This document shows, in pieces, positions 1 through 8,622 of a DNA stretch of 60,170 bases (within the stretch, counting starts at the first letter, position 1; each line of letters opens with the position of its first letter). The translations under genes were made by a program, and so were the position numbers. This DNA is from Pseudomonadales bacterium (GTDB lineage Bacteria; Pseudomonadota; Gammaproteobacteria; Pseudomonadales; Halieaceae). The stretch lies in NCBI GenBank assembly GCA_024234675.1, contig JACKNU010000012.1, forward strand, positions 1-60,170. The letters run 5' to 3'. The notes below the pieces were generated by a model. The model had not been told where the DNA came from. It searched no databases and saw only the letters and a program-made list of their open reading frames with translations.

Positions 1-24
1 ACGCCGCTGCCGACAGTACTGCTG

Positions 25-756
25 TCAGTTTACATTGATGATAGTATGATTCCCCGCGAGCAGCCTCTCCAGAATCATGTAGCAGAGCGTCCCAAGGTTT
101 CGTACATCGTCAAACAGCGTGACTATCAGGTAGCTCAACAGAAAAAACAGGGGATACCAGAGACCAGGGCGGCGCTTAAACCAGCCGTACACGGGTTGTA
201 CGATCCGCTGCATTGATATTTCCCTGGAAATAATCCAGGTCAGCAGTGCCCCGAGTAGATAGCCGGCCACAAGATCCGAGGGATAGTGAAAGCCGCAATA
301 CACCCGCGGCAGCATGATGACTGCAATACAGTAGGCAGTGGCCGCTACCCCCGCCCGTTTGGAAACCAGGAACATACCGCTGGCAAGGCAGCCGAACAGA
401 GCCGCGTGATCGCTGGGAAAAGAGGACCAGCCGCTTAGTGCAGCGGGGGGCATGCCAATGGGCAAGACCATATCTACGGCCGGATCATTAATCGGCCTGG
501 TCCGGAACGGCAGCGCCCAGGCCAGTGCTCTTGCCGCTACCAGGCTGGCCAGGGCTGCGAATAGAACGGACATCAACAGTTGTCGTTGCCGCTCCTGGTC
601 CGGGTGATCCCGGAACCATCCCCACCACAGGAAGGTCATCATAACCCCGCCCTTGAAGAGATAGCTGTGGGTGATAAACACGATAAGAACGTCTATCGGG
701 GGTACGCTTCTCGAGAACTGGTTGAGGGCCTCTACCAGTTGGATGTCTAGACTCAT
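25..756 (-). CDS. PAP2-family membrane phosphatase (BcrC/undecaprenyl-diphosphatase-like)
   Basis: A 243-residue multi-spanning membrane protein of the PAP2 superfamily, probably removing phosphate from a lipid pyrophosphate such as undecaprenyl diphosphate. The three PAP2 signatures are visible: FRTRPINDP, the central FPSDHAAL (the PSDH form is typical of BcrC-type enzymes rather than PSGH) and RVYCGFHYPSDL with the catalytic His. I start it at the ATG giving MSLDIQLVE because the PAP2 fold begins there; in-frame sequence further upstream lies within the transglycosylase gene. It sits 13 bp behind that gene on the same strand, so the two are probably cotranscribed, which fits a job in peptidoglycan lipid-carrier recycling. 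The exact substrate is inferred only. Confidence 0.85.
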   Translation of the reverse strand: MSLDIQLVEALNQFSRSVPPIDVLIVFITHSYLFKGGVMMTFLWWGWFRDHPDQERQRQLLMSVLFAALASLVAARALAWALPFRTRPINDPAVDMVLPIGMPPAALSGWSSFPSDHAALFGCLASGMFLVSKRAGVAATAYCIAVIMLPRVYCGFHYPSDLVAGYLLGALLTWIISREISMQRIVQPVYGWFKRRPGLWYPLFFLLSYLIVTLFDDVRNLGTLCYMILERLLAGNHTIINVN

Positions 757-769
757 TGGGTATTTTCCG

Positions 770-2917
770 TTATCGCAGGTCGGCAAACGTGCGCAGCCAG
801 GGCTTGAGGCGGCTGTAACGTTGCCTGGTGGGTTCCGCATTCTCTCGGGTAGCAAAGCTGCCGTGCAGGACCAGGTATTGCACGGACTGGCCCTTTTGCA
901 GCGCAACCACATAGACGGGAGCCGGCAGTGATTGCTGGCGAATAAAGCTCGCAGCGGCCTCGTGCGTGCTGAACGCGCCCAGTTGCAGGGTGACGTTTTT
1001 TGGCGGTTGGGATTGCACCCAATTCTTGCCTGTGTCCGCAGTGCCGCTTGCCTTGCTGCGGGGTGGCGGGCTGTAGGCCGCCTGTAGCGCATCCCCCCCC
1101 AGGCACCCGGCCACGTTCAGTTCATCGCCGGCATCGACCTGGCGATACTTTTCCCAGAATGTTGCGTCGATTTTACGGTGTGCCGCCGCCACGTTGGACC
1201 TGCGGTAACGGGACACCTGGCCCGGCCCTCCGTTGTAGGCGGAATAGGTCGACCGCGCCAGGTTGCCGATTCCCCCGGGGCGCTTGTGTTCACCCTGTTT
1301 CAGGGCGTAAGTCACCAGGTACTTCAGTAGTACCTCGGCGCCGGCGCTGCTGTTGTAATCAATATCCCAGCGCAGTTTGTTCAGGTCATAGAAACCGCGC
1401 CATACTCGTTCGTTGACCTGCATGATGCCGACATCGCCGCTGCCCGAGCGCAGCGGCTCGATGCGCTTTTTAATGACCACGTATTGTCGCCAGCAACTCT
1501 CCTGCCAGGCTGTCGCCAGAACTATTTTGCGGTACAGCGAACGATAGGCTGCATCCAGTTTGTCCTGCTGTGCGACCTTTTGCGCCGTCTCAGTCAGCAG
1601 GGAGGCTATCCGCGGTAGATATACCGCGAGATCGCCCTTCGACGGCACCCAGCGATTCAGGTCCTTCGCTGCAGCGGCGTGGGCCATGGGAAAAAACGAG
1701 AACTGCAGGCGCATGGCCGAAACGTCGGGCGCCACCGCCTCGATCTGCTGCCGCAGCAGTTGTTGCAGCTCGGGATCAACGTCTTCGCTGTAGCGCAGCA
1801 GGTCTTCGACCTGGCCCGCGTTGATCATGCGTGCCAGCTGGCGCAGTCCGTTGGTGGAGATATCGAGACCGAGAGCGGGCCCCAGCTGATCCAGCGCGTG
1901 CAGGGCATCGGTGGCGGTCAGCACGCTGAACCAGACCAGGTTCTGTTGACCTTCCTGTTCCAGCGCGATGCGACGTATGACGGGGCCGAGTCGCTGCCAG
2001 CTGTCGATAAACCAGCGGCGCACCGCATCCTCCGTCTGGTCCTGTGGCAGGGCGAGGGCGTCGCGCAACTGGTAGCGGCTGTCCAGGAGGATATCCAGCA
2101 GGGCATCGCGCAGGGCCGGCATATCCGTGGCTGTCGCATAGTGTTTGACGGCTCCAACCAGCAGGGCATCCATCATATGCCAGCGGGTCTCGAACTCCTC
2201 GAGCTCCTGTTCACTCAGGACTTCGGCCGGGGGGGGCGGTTGCACATCGGGTACGTCGACCTCCATCTCGATGGACACGCCGAGATGTTCGGCGGTCACC
2301 CGGAGGTCGCCGAGTACCAGGCTGGCCAGCAGGGCCTGCAACTGCTCTGTGCTGCGGTCGGGCAGCACTGCCGGAATGAAATCGTCCAGCGAGTCGAAGT
2401 AGGGGGTAAAGTCGATTACGAAGCTCGCCAGCAGGGCCCTGAGGCCCGCGTTGCCCGCCGACCACAGTGGTCCCGTGGTGATTTTCTGTCCACTGTCGTC
2501 GATCAACCACACGGACTGTGGTTCCAGCTTGACCTTCCTGCCTCCGCTTTGAATGACTGGCCTGCCCAGTAAGCCAATACGGCCCCGCCAGCTGCTTAGT
2601 TGCCGGCAGCCGCCGATAGCCGTTAGCCCGACTTCAGCCTGGACATCAGCGCGGAATTCCAGCTCATGCTGGTGGCCTTCAATCCAGGGGTTGGCCAGCA
2701 GAATGCGGCTGCAGCCAGCGGGGTCGGCGAGAATTTCCCTGCTCTGGTCCGGCGTCGCGAACAACTGCTTTACCAGGATATGGCGCAGCAACGGATAATC
2801 CAGGTAAACCGGTATCGCGACAACCTTGACCTCCGCGTTCACCGGCAGTGTCCACAGGGCCAGCTGGCATAGTGCCACCATGGCGATCGATCTCAACACA
2901 ACGTGCAGCGATGTCAC
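770..2917 (-). CDS. Lytic transglycosylase (SLT domain) with C-terminal SPOR domain
   Basis: About 715 residues. An N-terminal export signal (LRSIAMVALCQLALWTLPVNA) is followed by a long region I do not recognise, then an SLT goose-lysozyme-like domain around residues 455-590 with the catalytic Glu in AWQESCWRQ (about 473) and the SGDVGIMQVN motif. The C-terminus (NVTLQLGAFSTHEAAASF ... YLVLHGSFATRENAE) looks like a SPOR domain, which in other proteins binds denuded glycan at division sites. The protein should cleave peptidoglycan glycan strands in the periplasm. I chose a GTG start because a GGGAAGGG ribosome site lies just upstream; other in-frame starts are GTG at 2974, abutting the pgm stop, and ATG at 2881. 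Lies between pgm and a PAP2 phosphatase gene, same strand. Confidence 0.85.
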   Translation of the reverse strand: MTSLHVVLRSIAMVALCQLALWTLPVNAEVKVVAIPVYLDYPLLRHILVKQLFATPDQSREILADPAGCSRILLANPWIEGHQHELEFRADVQAEVGLTAIGGCRQLSSWRGRIGLLGRPVIQSGGRKVKLEPQSVWLIDDSGQKITTGPLWSAGNAGLRALLASFVIDFTPYFDSLDDFIPAVLPDRSTEQLQALLASLVLGDLRVTAEHLGVSIEMEVDVPDVQPPPPAEVLSEQELEEFETRWHMMDALLVGAVKHYATATDMPALRDALLDILLDSRYQLRDALALPQDQTEDAVRRWFIDSWQRLGPVIRRIALEQEGQQNLVWFSVLTATDALHALDQLGPALGLDISTNGLRQLARMINAGQVEDLLRYSEDVDPELQQLLRQQIEAVAPDVSAMRLQFSFFPMAHAAAAKDLNRWVPSKGDLAVYLPRIASLLTETAQKVAQQDKLDAAYRSLYRKIVLATAWQESCWRQYVVIKKRIEPLRSGSGDVGIMQVNERVWRGFYDLNKLRWDIDYNSSAGAEVLLKYLVTYALKQGEHKRPGGIGNLARSTYSAYNGGPGQVSRYRRSNVAAAHRKIDATFWEKYRQVDAGDELNVAGCLGGDALQAAYSPPPRSKASGTADTGKNWVQSQPPKNVTLQLGAFSTHEAAASFIRQQSLPAPVYVVALQKGQSVQYLVLHGSFATRENAEPTRQRYSRLKPWLRTFADLR

Positions 2918-2974
2918 TGTGACCCTTCCCGTTCTATGGGGTATGAATAACCCTAAAAGACTGCACGGTCGCAC

Positions 2975-4612
2975 TCAGCCCAGCGTCTGCGTAACGAACT
3001 GTTTTACTTCCCGCAGCACCTGTTGCAGGTGCTCCTCGGAAATGAAGCTCTCCGCGTAGATTTTGTAAATCGCCTCCGTGCCTGAGGGCCGCAGTGCAAA
3101 CCAGCTGTTCCGGGCTGTGACCTTCACGCCGCCAATGGCTGCATTATTGCCGGGCGCAGTGGTCATAACGCTATCCACAGGCTCGCCGGCCAATGTGGCG
3201 AGGGTTACAGCCTTCGCGTCCAGCGACTTGATGGCCAGTTTTTGTTCATTGCTTGCCGGGGCATCGACGCGCGTGTAATAGGACTTGCCGAACCGGTCCT
3301 CCAGCTGCTGGTATAGTTGCGATGGATCCCTGCCTGTTTTGGCACAGATCTCCGCCGCCAGCAGGTTGAGAATGATGCCGTCCTTGTCGGTGGTCCAGAC
3401 ACTGCCGTCAAAGCGCAGGAAGGAAGCGCCGGCGCTCTCCTCCCCGCCGAAACCCAGTTCTCCGCTGAGCAGCCCGTCCACAAACCACTTGAATCCCACC
3501 GGCACCTCGATGACCGTGCGACCGAGATCGGCGGTTACCCGGTCTATCATGGCGCTGGATACCAGGGTTTTGCCAACCCGGGTGGTGTCAGGCCACCCGC
3601 GACGCTGCTGAAACAGGTAACTGATTGCCACGCTCAGGTAGTGGTTGGGATTCATCAGCCCGCCAGAGGGGGTGACAATGCCGTGGCGGTCCGAGTCCAC
3701 GTCATTGGCAAAGGCAATATCGAAGCGGTCTTTCAGTGCCACCAGCGAGGCCATGGCGTAGGGGCTGGAGCAATCCATGCGTATCTTGCCGTCGTGGTCC
3801 AGGGTCATAAAGGCAAAGGCCGGGTCCACGTCGGGGTTGACGATATCCATGCCCAGCCCGTAAACCTCGTTGATTTTCTGGTAAACAGCGATGCTGGCGC
3901 CACCCAGGGGGTCAACACCGATCTTCAGCCCGGCGGACCTGATTGCCTCCATGTCGATGATAGCTGCCAGTGCCTCCACGTAGGGCGACACATAGTCGAA
4001 GTGGCGAACAAACTCGCTTTGCAGCGCCGCCTGGTAGTCCAGTTTGACCACATCGCGCAGTCCGTCTCGCAGAATGTCGTTGGCGCGCTGCTGGATACGC
4101 GAGGTTATATCCACATCCGCCGGTCCGCCGTTGGGCGGGTTGTACTTGAAGCCGCCGTCCTCGGGCGGATTGTGCGAGGGGCTGATTACGATGCCGTCCG
4201 CCTGCTCGCTGTTCTGCCTGTTGTGGGCCAGCACCGCGAAGGAGACCAATGGCGTGGGTGTGAAGCCGTTATCTGCTGCGATCAAGGTCGTTACGCCGTT
4301 ACCGGCCAGCACCTCGATGGTATCTTCCTGGGCGGGGGCGGACAGGGCATGGGTGTCCTGGCCAACGAAAACCGGGCCGTTGATGCCCGCTTCCCGCCGG
4401 TATTCACATACCGCCTGGGTGATGGCCAGGATGTGATGCCGGTTGAAGCTCCGGGTGAGGGCGCAGCCGCGGTGGCCGGAGGTGCCAAAGCTGATGCCCT
4501 GTGCGCTGACCTCCGGGTCCGGGGCAAGTTCATGATAGGCCTTTACCAGGGCGGGAATGTCCGCCAGCCGCTCTCTGGGAACCAACTGTCCTGCCAGTGA
4601 ATCCAGTGCCAT
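2975..4612 (-). CDS. pgm: Phosphoglucomutase, alpha-D-glucose phosphate-specific
   Basis: 545 residues, almost the length of E. coli Pgm. Interconverts glucose 1-phosphate and glucose 6-phosphate in the cytoplasm, feeding UDP-glucose and surface polysaccharide synthesis. Visible landmarks in order: FGTSGHRG near residue 43, the phosphoserine loop ISPSHNPPEDGG, the metal-binding DVDSDRHG, the substrate loop GGEESAG, and the C-terminal phosphate-binding RPSGTEAIYKIYAESF. The start at MALDSLAGQ aligns with the E. coli N-terminus and has a purine-rich GGGAGAGAG site upstream. The stop TGA directly abuts a possible GTG start of the transglycosylase gene, suggesting cotranscription. Identification is firm. 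Confidence 0.97.
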   Translation of the reverse strand: MALDSLAGQLVPRERLADIPALVKAYHELAPDPEVSAQGISFGTSGHRGCALTRSFNRHHILAITQAVCEYRREAGINGPVFVGQDTHALSAPAQEDTIEVLAGNGVTTLIAADNGFTPTPLVSFAVLAHNRQNSEQADGIVISPSHNPPEDGGFKYNPPNGGPADVDITSRIQQRANDILRDGLRDVVKLDYQAALQSEFVRHFDYVSPYVEALAAIIDMEAIRSAGLKIGVDPLGGASIAVYQKINEVYGLGMDIVNPDVDPAFAFMTLDHDGKIRMDCSSPYAMASLVALKDRFDIAFANDVDSDRHGIVTPSGGLMNPNHYLSVAISYLFQQRRGWPDTTRVGKTLVSSAMIDRVTADLGRTVIEVPVGFKWFVDGLLSGELGFGGEESAGASFLRFDGSVWTTDKDGIILNLLAAEICAKTGRDPSQLYQQLEDRFGKSYYTRVDAPASNEQKLAIKSLDAKAVTLATLAGEPVDSVMTTAPGNNAAIGGVKVTARNSWFALRPSGTEAIYKIYAESFISEEHLQQVLREVKQFVTQTLG

Positions 4613-4656
4613 GCCTTTCTCTCTCCCTGGTGCCCGGGTAGCTGTAATGTAAGCTG

Positions 4657-4665
4657 AGTATAACA
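4657..4665 (-). promoter_or_regulatory. Candidate extended -10 promoter of pgm
   Basis: On the minus strand the sequence reads TGTTATACT, an extended -10 element (TGn-TATACT) about 45 bp upstream of the pgm ATG. No convincing -35 hexamer is seen at 16-18 bp, consistent with reliance on the TG extension. A transcript would start near 4650. Confidence 0.45.
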
Positions 4666-4741
4666 GGGGGTATTTTCTTAAGCGCAGCAATCGACGGGCA
4701 GCCACTTGCGCAGGGTATAAAAAGGCTCCTGGCGTGCAGCT

Positions 4742-5848
4742 TCAGGCACCGCCGGTGTTGGAGCGTCGATAGTTGCGTGGCGAAATCCCCACATGGCGGC
4801 TGAAGGTCCGGGAAAAGTAGGCCGGATCGGGATAGCCCACCTGCGCCCCGATCCCGGCGATGCCCAGGGCGCTGTCGTTGAGCAGGCGCGCCGCGTGGCT
4901 CATGCGCAGCTCGTCCCGGTAGCCCAGTACGCTCAGGCCACATTGCTCCCGGAACAGGCCCGCCAGCCGCGAAGGCGACAGGTTGGCCGCCCGGGCAACC
5001 TCTTCCAGGGTGAACGCCCGGTTGTAGTGGCTGTTGATGTATTCCCTGGCGCGCTCGATACGCGGGTCGCGTTGGTACTGGTAAGCCTGCGGCAGGCAGG
5101 CGCGACAGCGCAGGATCAGTTGCTCCAGCAGGTTGTGGGACAGTTCCGCAACCAGCGCATCCTCGCTGTGCAGGCTGGTCGCCAGGTCGGTAAACACCGT
5201 GGACAGCTTCTCTCTGTGACTGTTCGGTATTAACAGGTGACTGATCTGGCTGGCAAACTCCGGCCAGCGCAACCACTCCCGCCAGCGCGAGTCCGGCTGG
5301 AACACCACCCAGTGATAGCGCCATTCCCGGCTCCCGGCGTGGGGCTGCAGGTTGTACAGGGCGCCGGGAGCGACCAGCAGGACCACTCCGGGTTGCAGTA
5401 TGAGGTCGCGGCCGGAGGCCCGCAGGCTGGCGCCGCCGTGCTCGCAGTAGAGCAGGCTCCAGCCCTGTTCGCTGCGACTGCCGTAGGAAAATCCCGCCCG
5501 CAGTTGCGCGTGACTCCAGCGGGCATACCCCGCCGTAATGGGGGCCCGAAACAGCAGGTTGGGATCCAGGTGCCTGAGATAATCCTGCAAGAACGCGGTG
5601 GCATCGCCGGCCGCAAACCGGCCCCGGGCACGCCAGCTTGCGCGCCACCTGGATGCCAGCGACGCCAGCGGGCTGGAGGCGGGTAACGGGCGTTGCAGCG
5701 CCTCGGTATAGGCCGAGAAACTGCGCCGATCGAGGGGGGTGTCCAGGGCCTCGAACCAGCGGCCGGCCGACTCCAGGGCACCCGGCGCCAGCGGCTGGCC
5801 ATCCAGCAGGCGAAAGAGCGTGTCCGCGGCGTCCTGTTGCCGACTCAT
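4742..5848 (-). CDS. AraC-family transcriptional regulator
   Basis: 368 residues. The C-terminal ~100 residues form the double helix-turn-helix of AraC/XylS regulators: FTLEEVARAANLSPSRLAGLF followed by the second helix pair containing GYPDPAYFSRTFSRHVGISP. The middle (roughly residues 110-230) has the hydrophobic, Pro/Gly-rich pattern of an AraC-type cupin ligand domain (LILQPGVVLLVAPGALYNL). There is an additional N-terminal segment of about 100 residues that I do not recognise. The gene is divergent from the amidohydrolase gene across 116 bp, so that gene is the first candidate target. The effector cannot be deduced. Confidence 0.88.
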   Translation of the reverse strand: MSRQQDAADTLFRLLDGQPLAPGALESAGRWFEALDTPLDRRSFSAYTEALQRPLPASSPLASLASRWRASWRARGRFAAGDATAFLQDYLRHLDPNLLFRAPITAGYARWSHAQLRAGFSYGSRSEQGWSLLYCEHGGASLRASGRDLILQPGVVLLVAPGALYNLQPHAGSREWRYHWVVFQPDSRWREWLRWPEFASQISHLLIPNSHREKLSTVFTDLATSLHSEDALVAELSHNLLEQLILRCRACLPQAYQYQRDPRIERAREYINSHYNRAFTLEEVARAANLSPSRLAGLFREQCGLSVLGYRDELRMSHAARLLNDSALGIAGIGAQVGYPDPAYFSRTFSRHVGISPRNYRRSNTGGA

Positions 5849-5964
5849 GTCAGTAATATTATCCAGGTATCTGCTGTGATCCTGATACTAGCGTATTCGC
5901 GCCCGGAGTACATTGTCAGCAGGCCGATACGCCTTGCTTCCGCCAACTCGACGAGGATAACAAG

Positions 5965-7800
5965 ATGAACCAAGCCCCGAAGCTGCTGATTCGTAACGGT
6001 ACCGTGGTCGATGGAACCGGCGCCCCTGCCTACCGCGCCGATGTTCGCATCCGCGACGGGGTGATTACCGAAATCGCCAACGATCTCGCGCCCGGGGCCG
6101 GGGAGACTGACTACGACGCCGACGGCTGCTTCGTCGCCCCCGGGTTTATCGAATCCCACACCCACTACGATGGCGCCATGTGGTGGGATGACAGCCTCGA
6201 TCCGCTGCCGGGCTACGGCGCCACCACCCAGGTCATGGGCAACTGCGGGTTTGCCACTGCGCCGGTGTCCGAGGACGAGGCGGTGCGCCGTGAGATCGTG
6301 AAGATATTCTCCTTCTTCGAAGATATCCCCGAGGGGCCGTTTATCGACTCGCTGCCCTGGGACTGGCGCAGCTGGCCGCAGTACAAGGCGTCCATGGTGG
6401 AAAAGTGCAGGGTGCCGCTGAATTACGCGGTGTACTGCGGCCACATCGCCCTGCGCCTGGCCGTCATGGGAATGGATGCCTGGGAGCGCGCCGCCACCGC
6501 CCAGGAGATCGGGCAGATGGCCAGTATGCTGGACGAGGCCATGGCCGCCGGCGCCATGGGCCTGTCCTCCAACCTGATGGATCACGATGGCGAGGATCGC
6601 CCCGTGCCCAGCCTGAAGGCTGACGACGCCGAATTCCGGGCCCTGCTGGAAGTGCTGGACCGCTATCCCGGCAGCAGCCTGCAGATCATCCTCGACACCT
6701 TCCGCAACATGACGGCCGCCGAGTCCCTGCAGCGGCTGGCGCGGCTGTCCGAGGGGCTCAATGTCCGGGTGCAGTGGGGCGGTGTTCCGACCCTGGAATT
6801 CCAGCGCGACCTGATGGGCATACAGGCGCCACTGGTCGCCTTGCACGAGCAGATGAAAGCCGAGGGCAGGGATTTCTGGACCGGGTTCGCCCATATTCCG
6901 GTGACGTCCACCCTCAGCGTGCAGAGCTCACTCATCTTTGCCCAGAGCAATGACTACGTCTGGCACGAGGTCGTGACAGCCCCGGGAGACGAGGCCAAGG
7001 CGGCCATCCTGCGGGATCCCCAATGGCGCGCCCGGGCCCGCAAGAGCTGGGACGAGGAAACCTTCGAGTTTTCACCCTTCCCGCCAGGTCGGGCGGAGAA
7101 CCTGCAGTTGCTGAACAGCGACAACGGCGCCGGCCCGATTCACATCACCCTGGGAGAGTACCAGCAGCAGATCGGCGCCGAACACCCCTCCGACGCCATG
7201 GCGGAATGGCTGCTGGCCAACGGTCTCGAATCGACGGTGACCATGCCGCCCTTCGCCATGACCGAGGACGTGGTGGAAGCCCTGATCAGGGATCCCATGG
7301 CGACCGGTAATATCAATGACTGCGGCGCCCACGGGCAGATGCTCTGCGGCGGCGGCGAAAACGTCAAACTGCTGACCTACTGGGTGCGGGACACCGGACG
7401 GATCAGTATCGAGGAGGCGGTGCACTCCATGACCGGCAAGCTGGCCCGGCACTTCTCCCTGCCTGATCGCGGCGAGTTGGTGGTGGGCAAGCGCGCCGAT
7501 ATCACCGTGTTCGATCTCGATGAAATCGAATCGCGGGATATGGAGCGTGTCTATGATGTGCCGGACGGCAAGGGCGGCCACACCTGGCGCTGGACGCGTA
7601 AACCGGCGCCGGTGCGGCTGACGCTGGTCAATGGCGTGACGACGTTTGACGGCACCGCGGCAACGGCGGCGCGACCGGGCGTGATGGTGAGTCCGGTCGC
7701 TGTTGATGCCGATTGTGGTCGCGGCGTTGTTTTCGCAGATAGGGCCTTAACTGCACCGAAGCGCATTCCCCTATCCTGGATCAATTCCCCATACGATTAA
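5965..7800 (+). CDS. Amidohydrolase, N-acyl-D-amino-acid deacylase family
   Basis: 611-residue metal-dependent hydrolase of the amidohydrolase superfamily, D-aminoacylase/dihydroorotase-like branch. It opens with the urease-like beta sandwich (LLIRNGTVVDGTGAPAYRAD), then the HxH metal ligands in ESHTHYDGAMWWD, the conserved GNCGFATAP, and a C-terminal segment (GRISIEEAVHSMTGKLAR ... GELVVGKRADITVFD) that closes the sandwich. The substrate is probably an N-acyl-D-amino acid or a related amide, but close relatives are annotated very broadly, so substrate is uncertain. The ATG is preceded by a CGAGGA ribosome site. Divergent from the AraC regulator at 4742-5848. Confidence 0.85.
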   Translation: MNQAPKLLIRNGTVVDGTGAPAYRADVRIRDGVITEIANDLAPGAGETDYDADGCFVAPGFIESHTHYDGAMWWDDSLDPLPGYGATTQVMGNCGFATAPVSEDEAVRREIVKIFSFFEDIPEGPFIDSLPWDWRSWPQYKASMVEKCRVPLNYAVYCGHIALRLAVMGMDAWERAATAQEIGQMASMLDEAMAAGAMGLSSNLMDHDGEDRPVPSLKADDAEFRALLEVLDRYPGSSLQIILDTFRNMTAAESLQRLARLSEGLNVRVQWGGVPTLEFQRDLMGIQAPLVALHEQMKAEGRDFWTGFAHIPVTSTLSVQSSLIFAQSNDYVWHEVVTAPGDEAKAAILRDPQWRARARKSWDEETFEFSPFPPGRAENLQLLNSDNGAGPIHITLGEYQQQIGAEHPSDAMAEWLLANGLESTVTMPPFAMTEDVVEALIRDPMATGNINDCGAHGQMLCGGGENVKLLTYWVRDTGRISIEEAVHSMTGKLARHFSLPDRGELVVGKRADITVFDLDEIESRDMERVYDVPDGKGGHTWRWTRKPAPVRLTLVNGVTTFDGTAATAARPGVMVSPVAVDADCGRGVVFADRALTAPKRIPLSWINSPYD

Positions 7801-7966
7801 AAAAAATAACTCTAAGACAAAATCGATCTATTGCGTTCGCTAACGCAGCTGCCCGACAGGTGCCAGACTTACAGGGGTAAGTAAACGCATCAGGCATCGC
7901 AAGTGTACCTTCCAGGGCCCGGCCTGATTTCCGAAGGGCGCCTGGTGCCTGCACAGGGAGATAACA

Positions 7967-8521
7967 ATGAAACGCCACTATTTCATCAGCGACAACCTGG
8001 ATGACCTCGCCGCGATCGAGCGGGAATTGGAAGCTGTCGGCATCAGCACGCCCCAGATCCATATCCTCAGCAACGACGATGCGGGGGTAACGCTCAAACA
8101 ATTACACGAGGTCGAAGCCGTGCTGCGCAAGGACGTCGTGCATGGCACCTCGGTCGGCGCCGCAATCGGAGTAGCCTGCGCGATCGCGGTCCTGCTGCTG
8201 GCCTGGGTATCGGGGCTGGCCGAGACCTATACCTGGCTGCCGGCGGGGTTCCTGGCGGTGGTCGTGCTCGGTTTCTGCACCTGGGAGGGTGGGCTGATCG
8301 GCATCCAGGAGCCCAATGTAAACTTCCGTCGGTTCCAGCAGGAACTACGCGAGGGAAGGCACATCCTGCTGGTCGATGTGGCCGAGGAACACGAAGATGC
8401 GCTGCGTCGGGTCACCCGCGAGCACGGCTCCCTGGAGCCTGCCGGCGAGGGTAAATCCACTCCCGGTTGGGTGATCGGCGCGCAGCAGAAGTGGTCGCGG
8501 TTCCTGGAACTGGCGCCCTGA
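7967..8521 (+). CDS. Uncharacterised membrane protein with two transmembrane segments
   Basis: 184 residues; I do not recognise a named family. The N-terminal ~60 residues look like a soluble alpha/beta domain (FISDNLDDLAAIERELEAVG, then a strand-like IHILSND), reminiscent of small stress-associated membrane proteins in which a flavodoxin-like or GsiB-like fold precedes a membrane hairpin. A hydrophobic pair at about residues 62-108 (GAAIGVACAIAVLLLAW and PAGFLAVVVLGFCTW) is likely to span the membrane twice, and a second cytoplasmic segment with LLVDVAEEHEDALRRVTREHG follows. The ATG has an AGGGAGA site upstream. It stands alone between the amidohydrolase and the cyclopropane synthase gene. 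Function unknown. Confidence 0.75.
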   Translation: MKRHYFISDNLDDLAAIERELEAVGISTPQIHILSNDDAGVTLKQLHEVEAVLRKDVVHGTSVGAAIGVACAIAVLLLAWVSGLAETYTWLPAGFLAVVVLGFCTWEGGLIGIQEPNVNFRRFQQELREGRHILLVDVAEEHEDALRRVTREHGSLEPAGEGKSTPGWVIGAQQKWSRFLELAP

Positions 8522-8622
8522 TCACCGTCATCGGTCAGGGCCTGCACAGCGAACCGGTACAGTACGATCCGCATACCGACGACTATACGACAGATCAGGT
8601 TTAATGGTCGTGGGAGGTCGCT

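Noticed and set aside
1000..1416. Plus-strand open frame opposite the transglycosylase
   Set aside because: Arg/Pro/Cys-rich translation without family pattern; a shadow of the real minus-strand gene.
7832..7847. TGCGTT-CGCT-AACGCA hairpin as a terminator after the amidohydrolase
   Set aside because: Six-bp stem without an adjacent T-run; may be a chance repeat.
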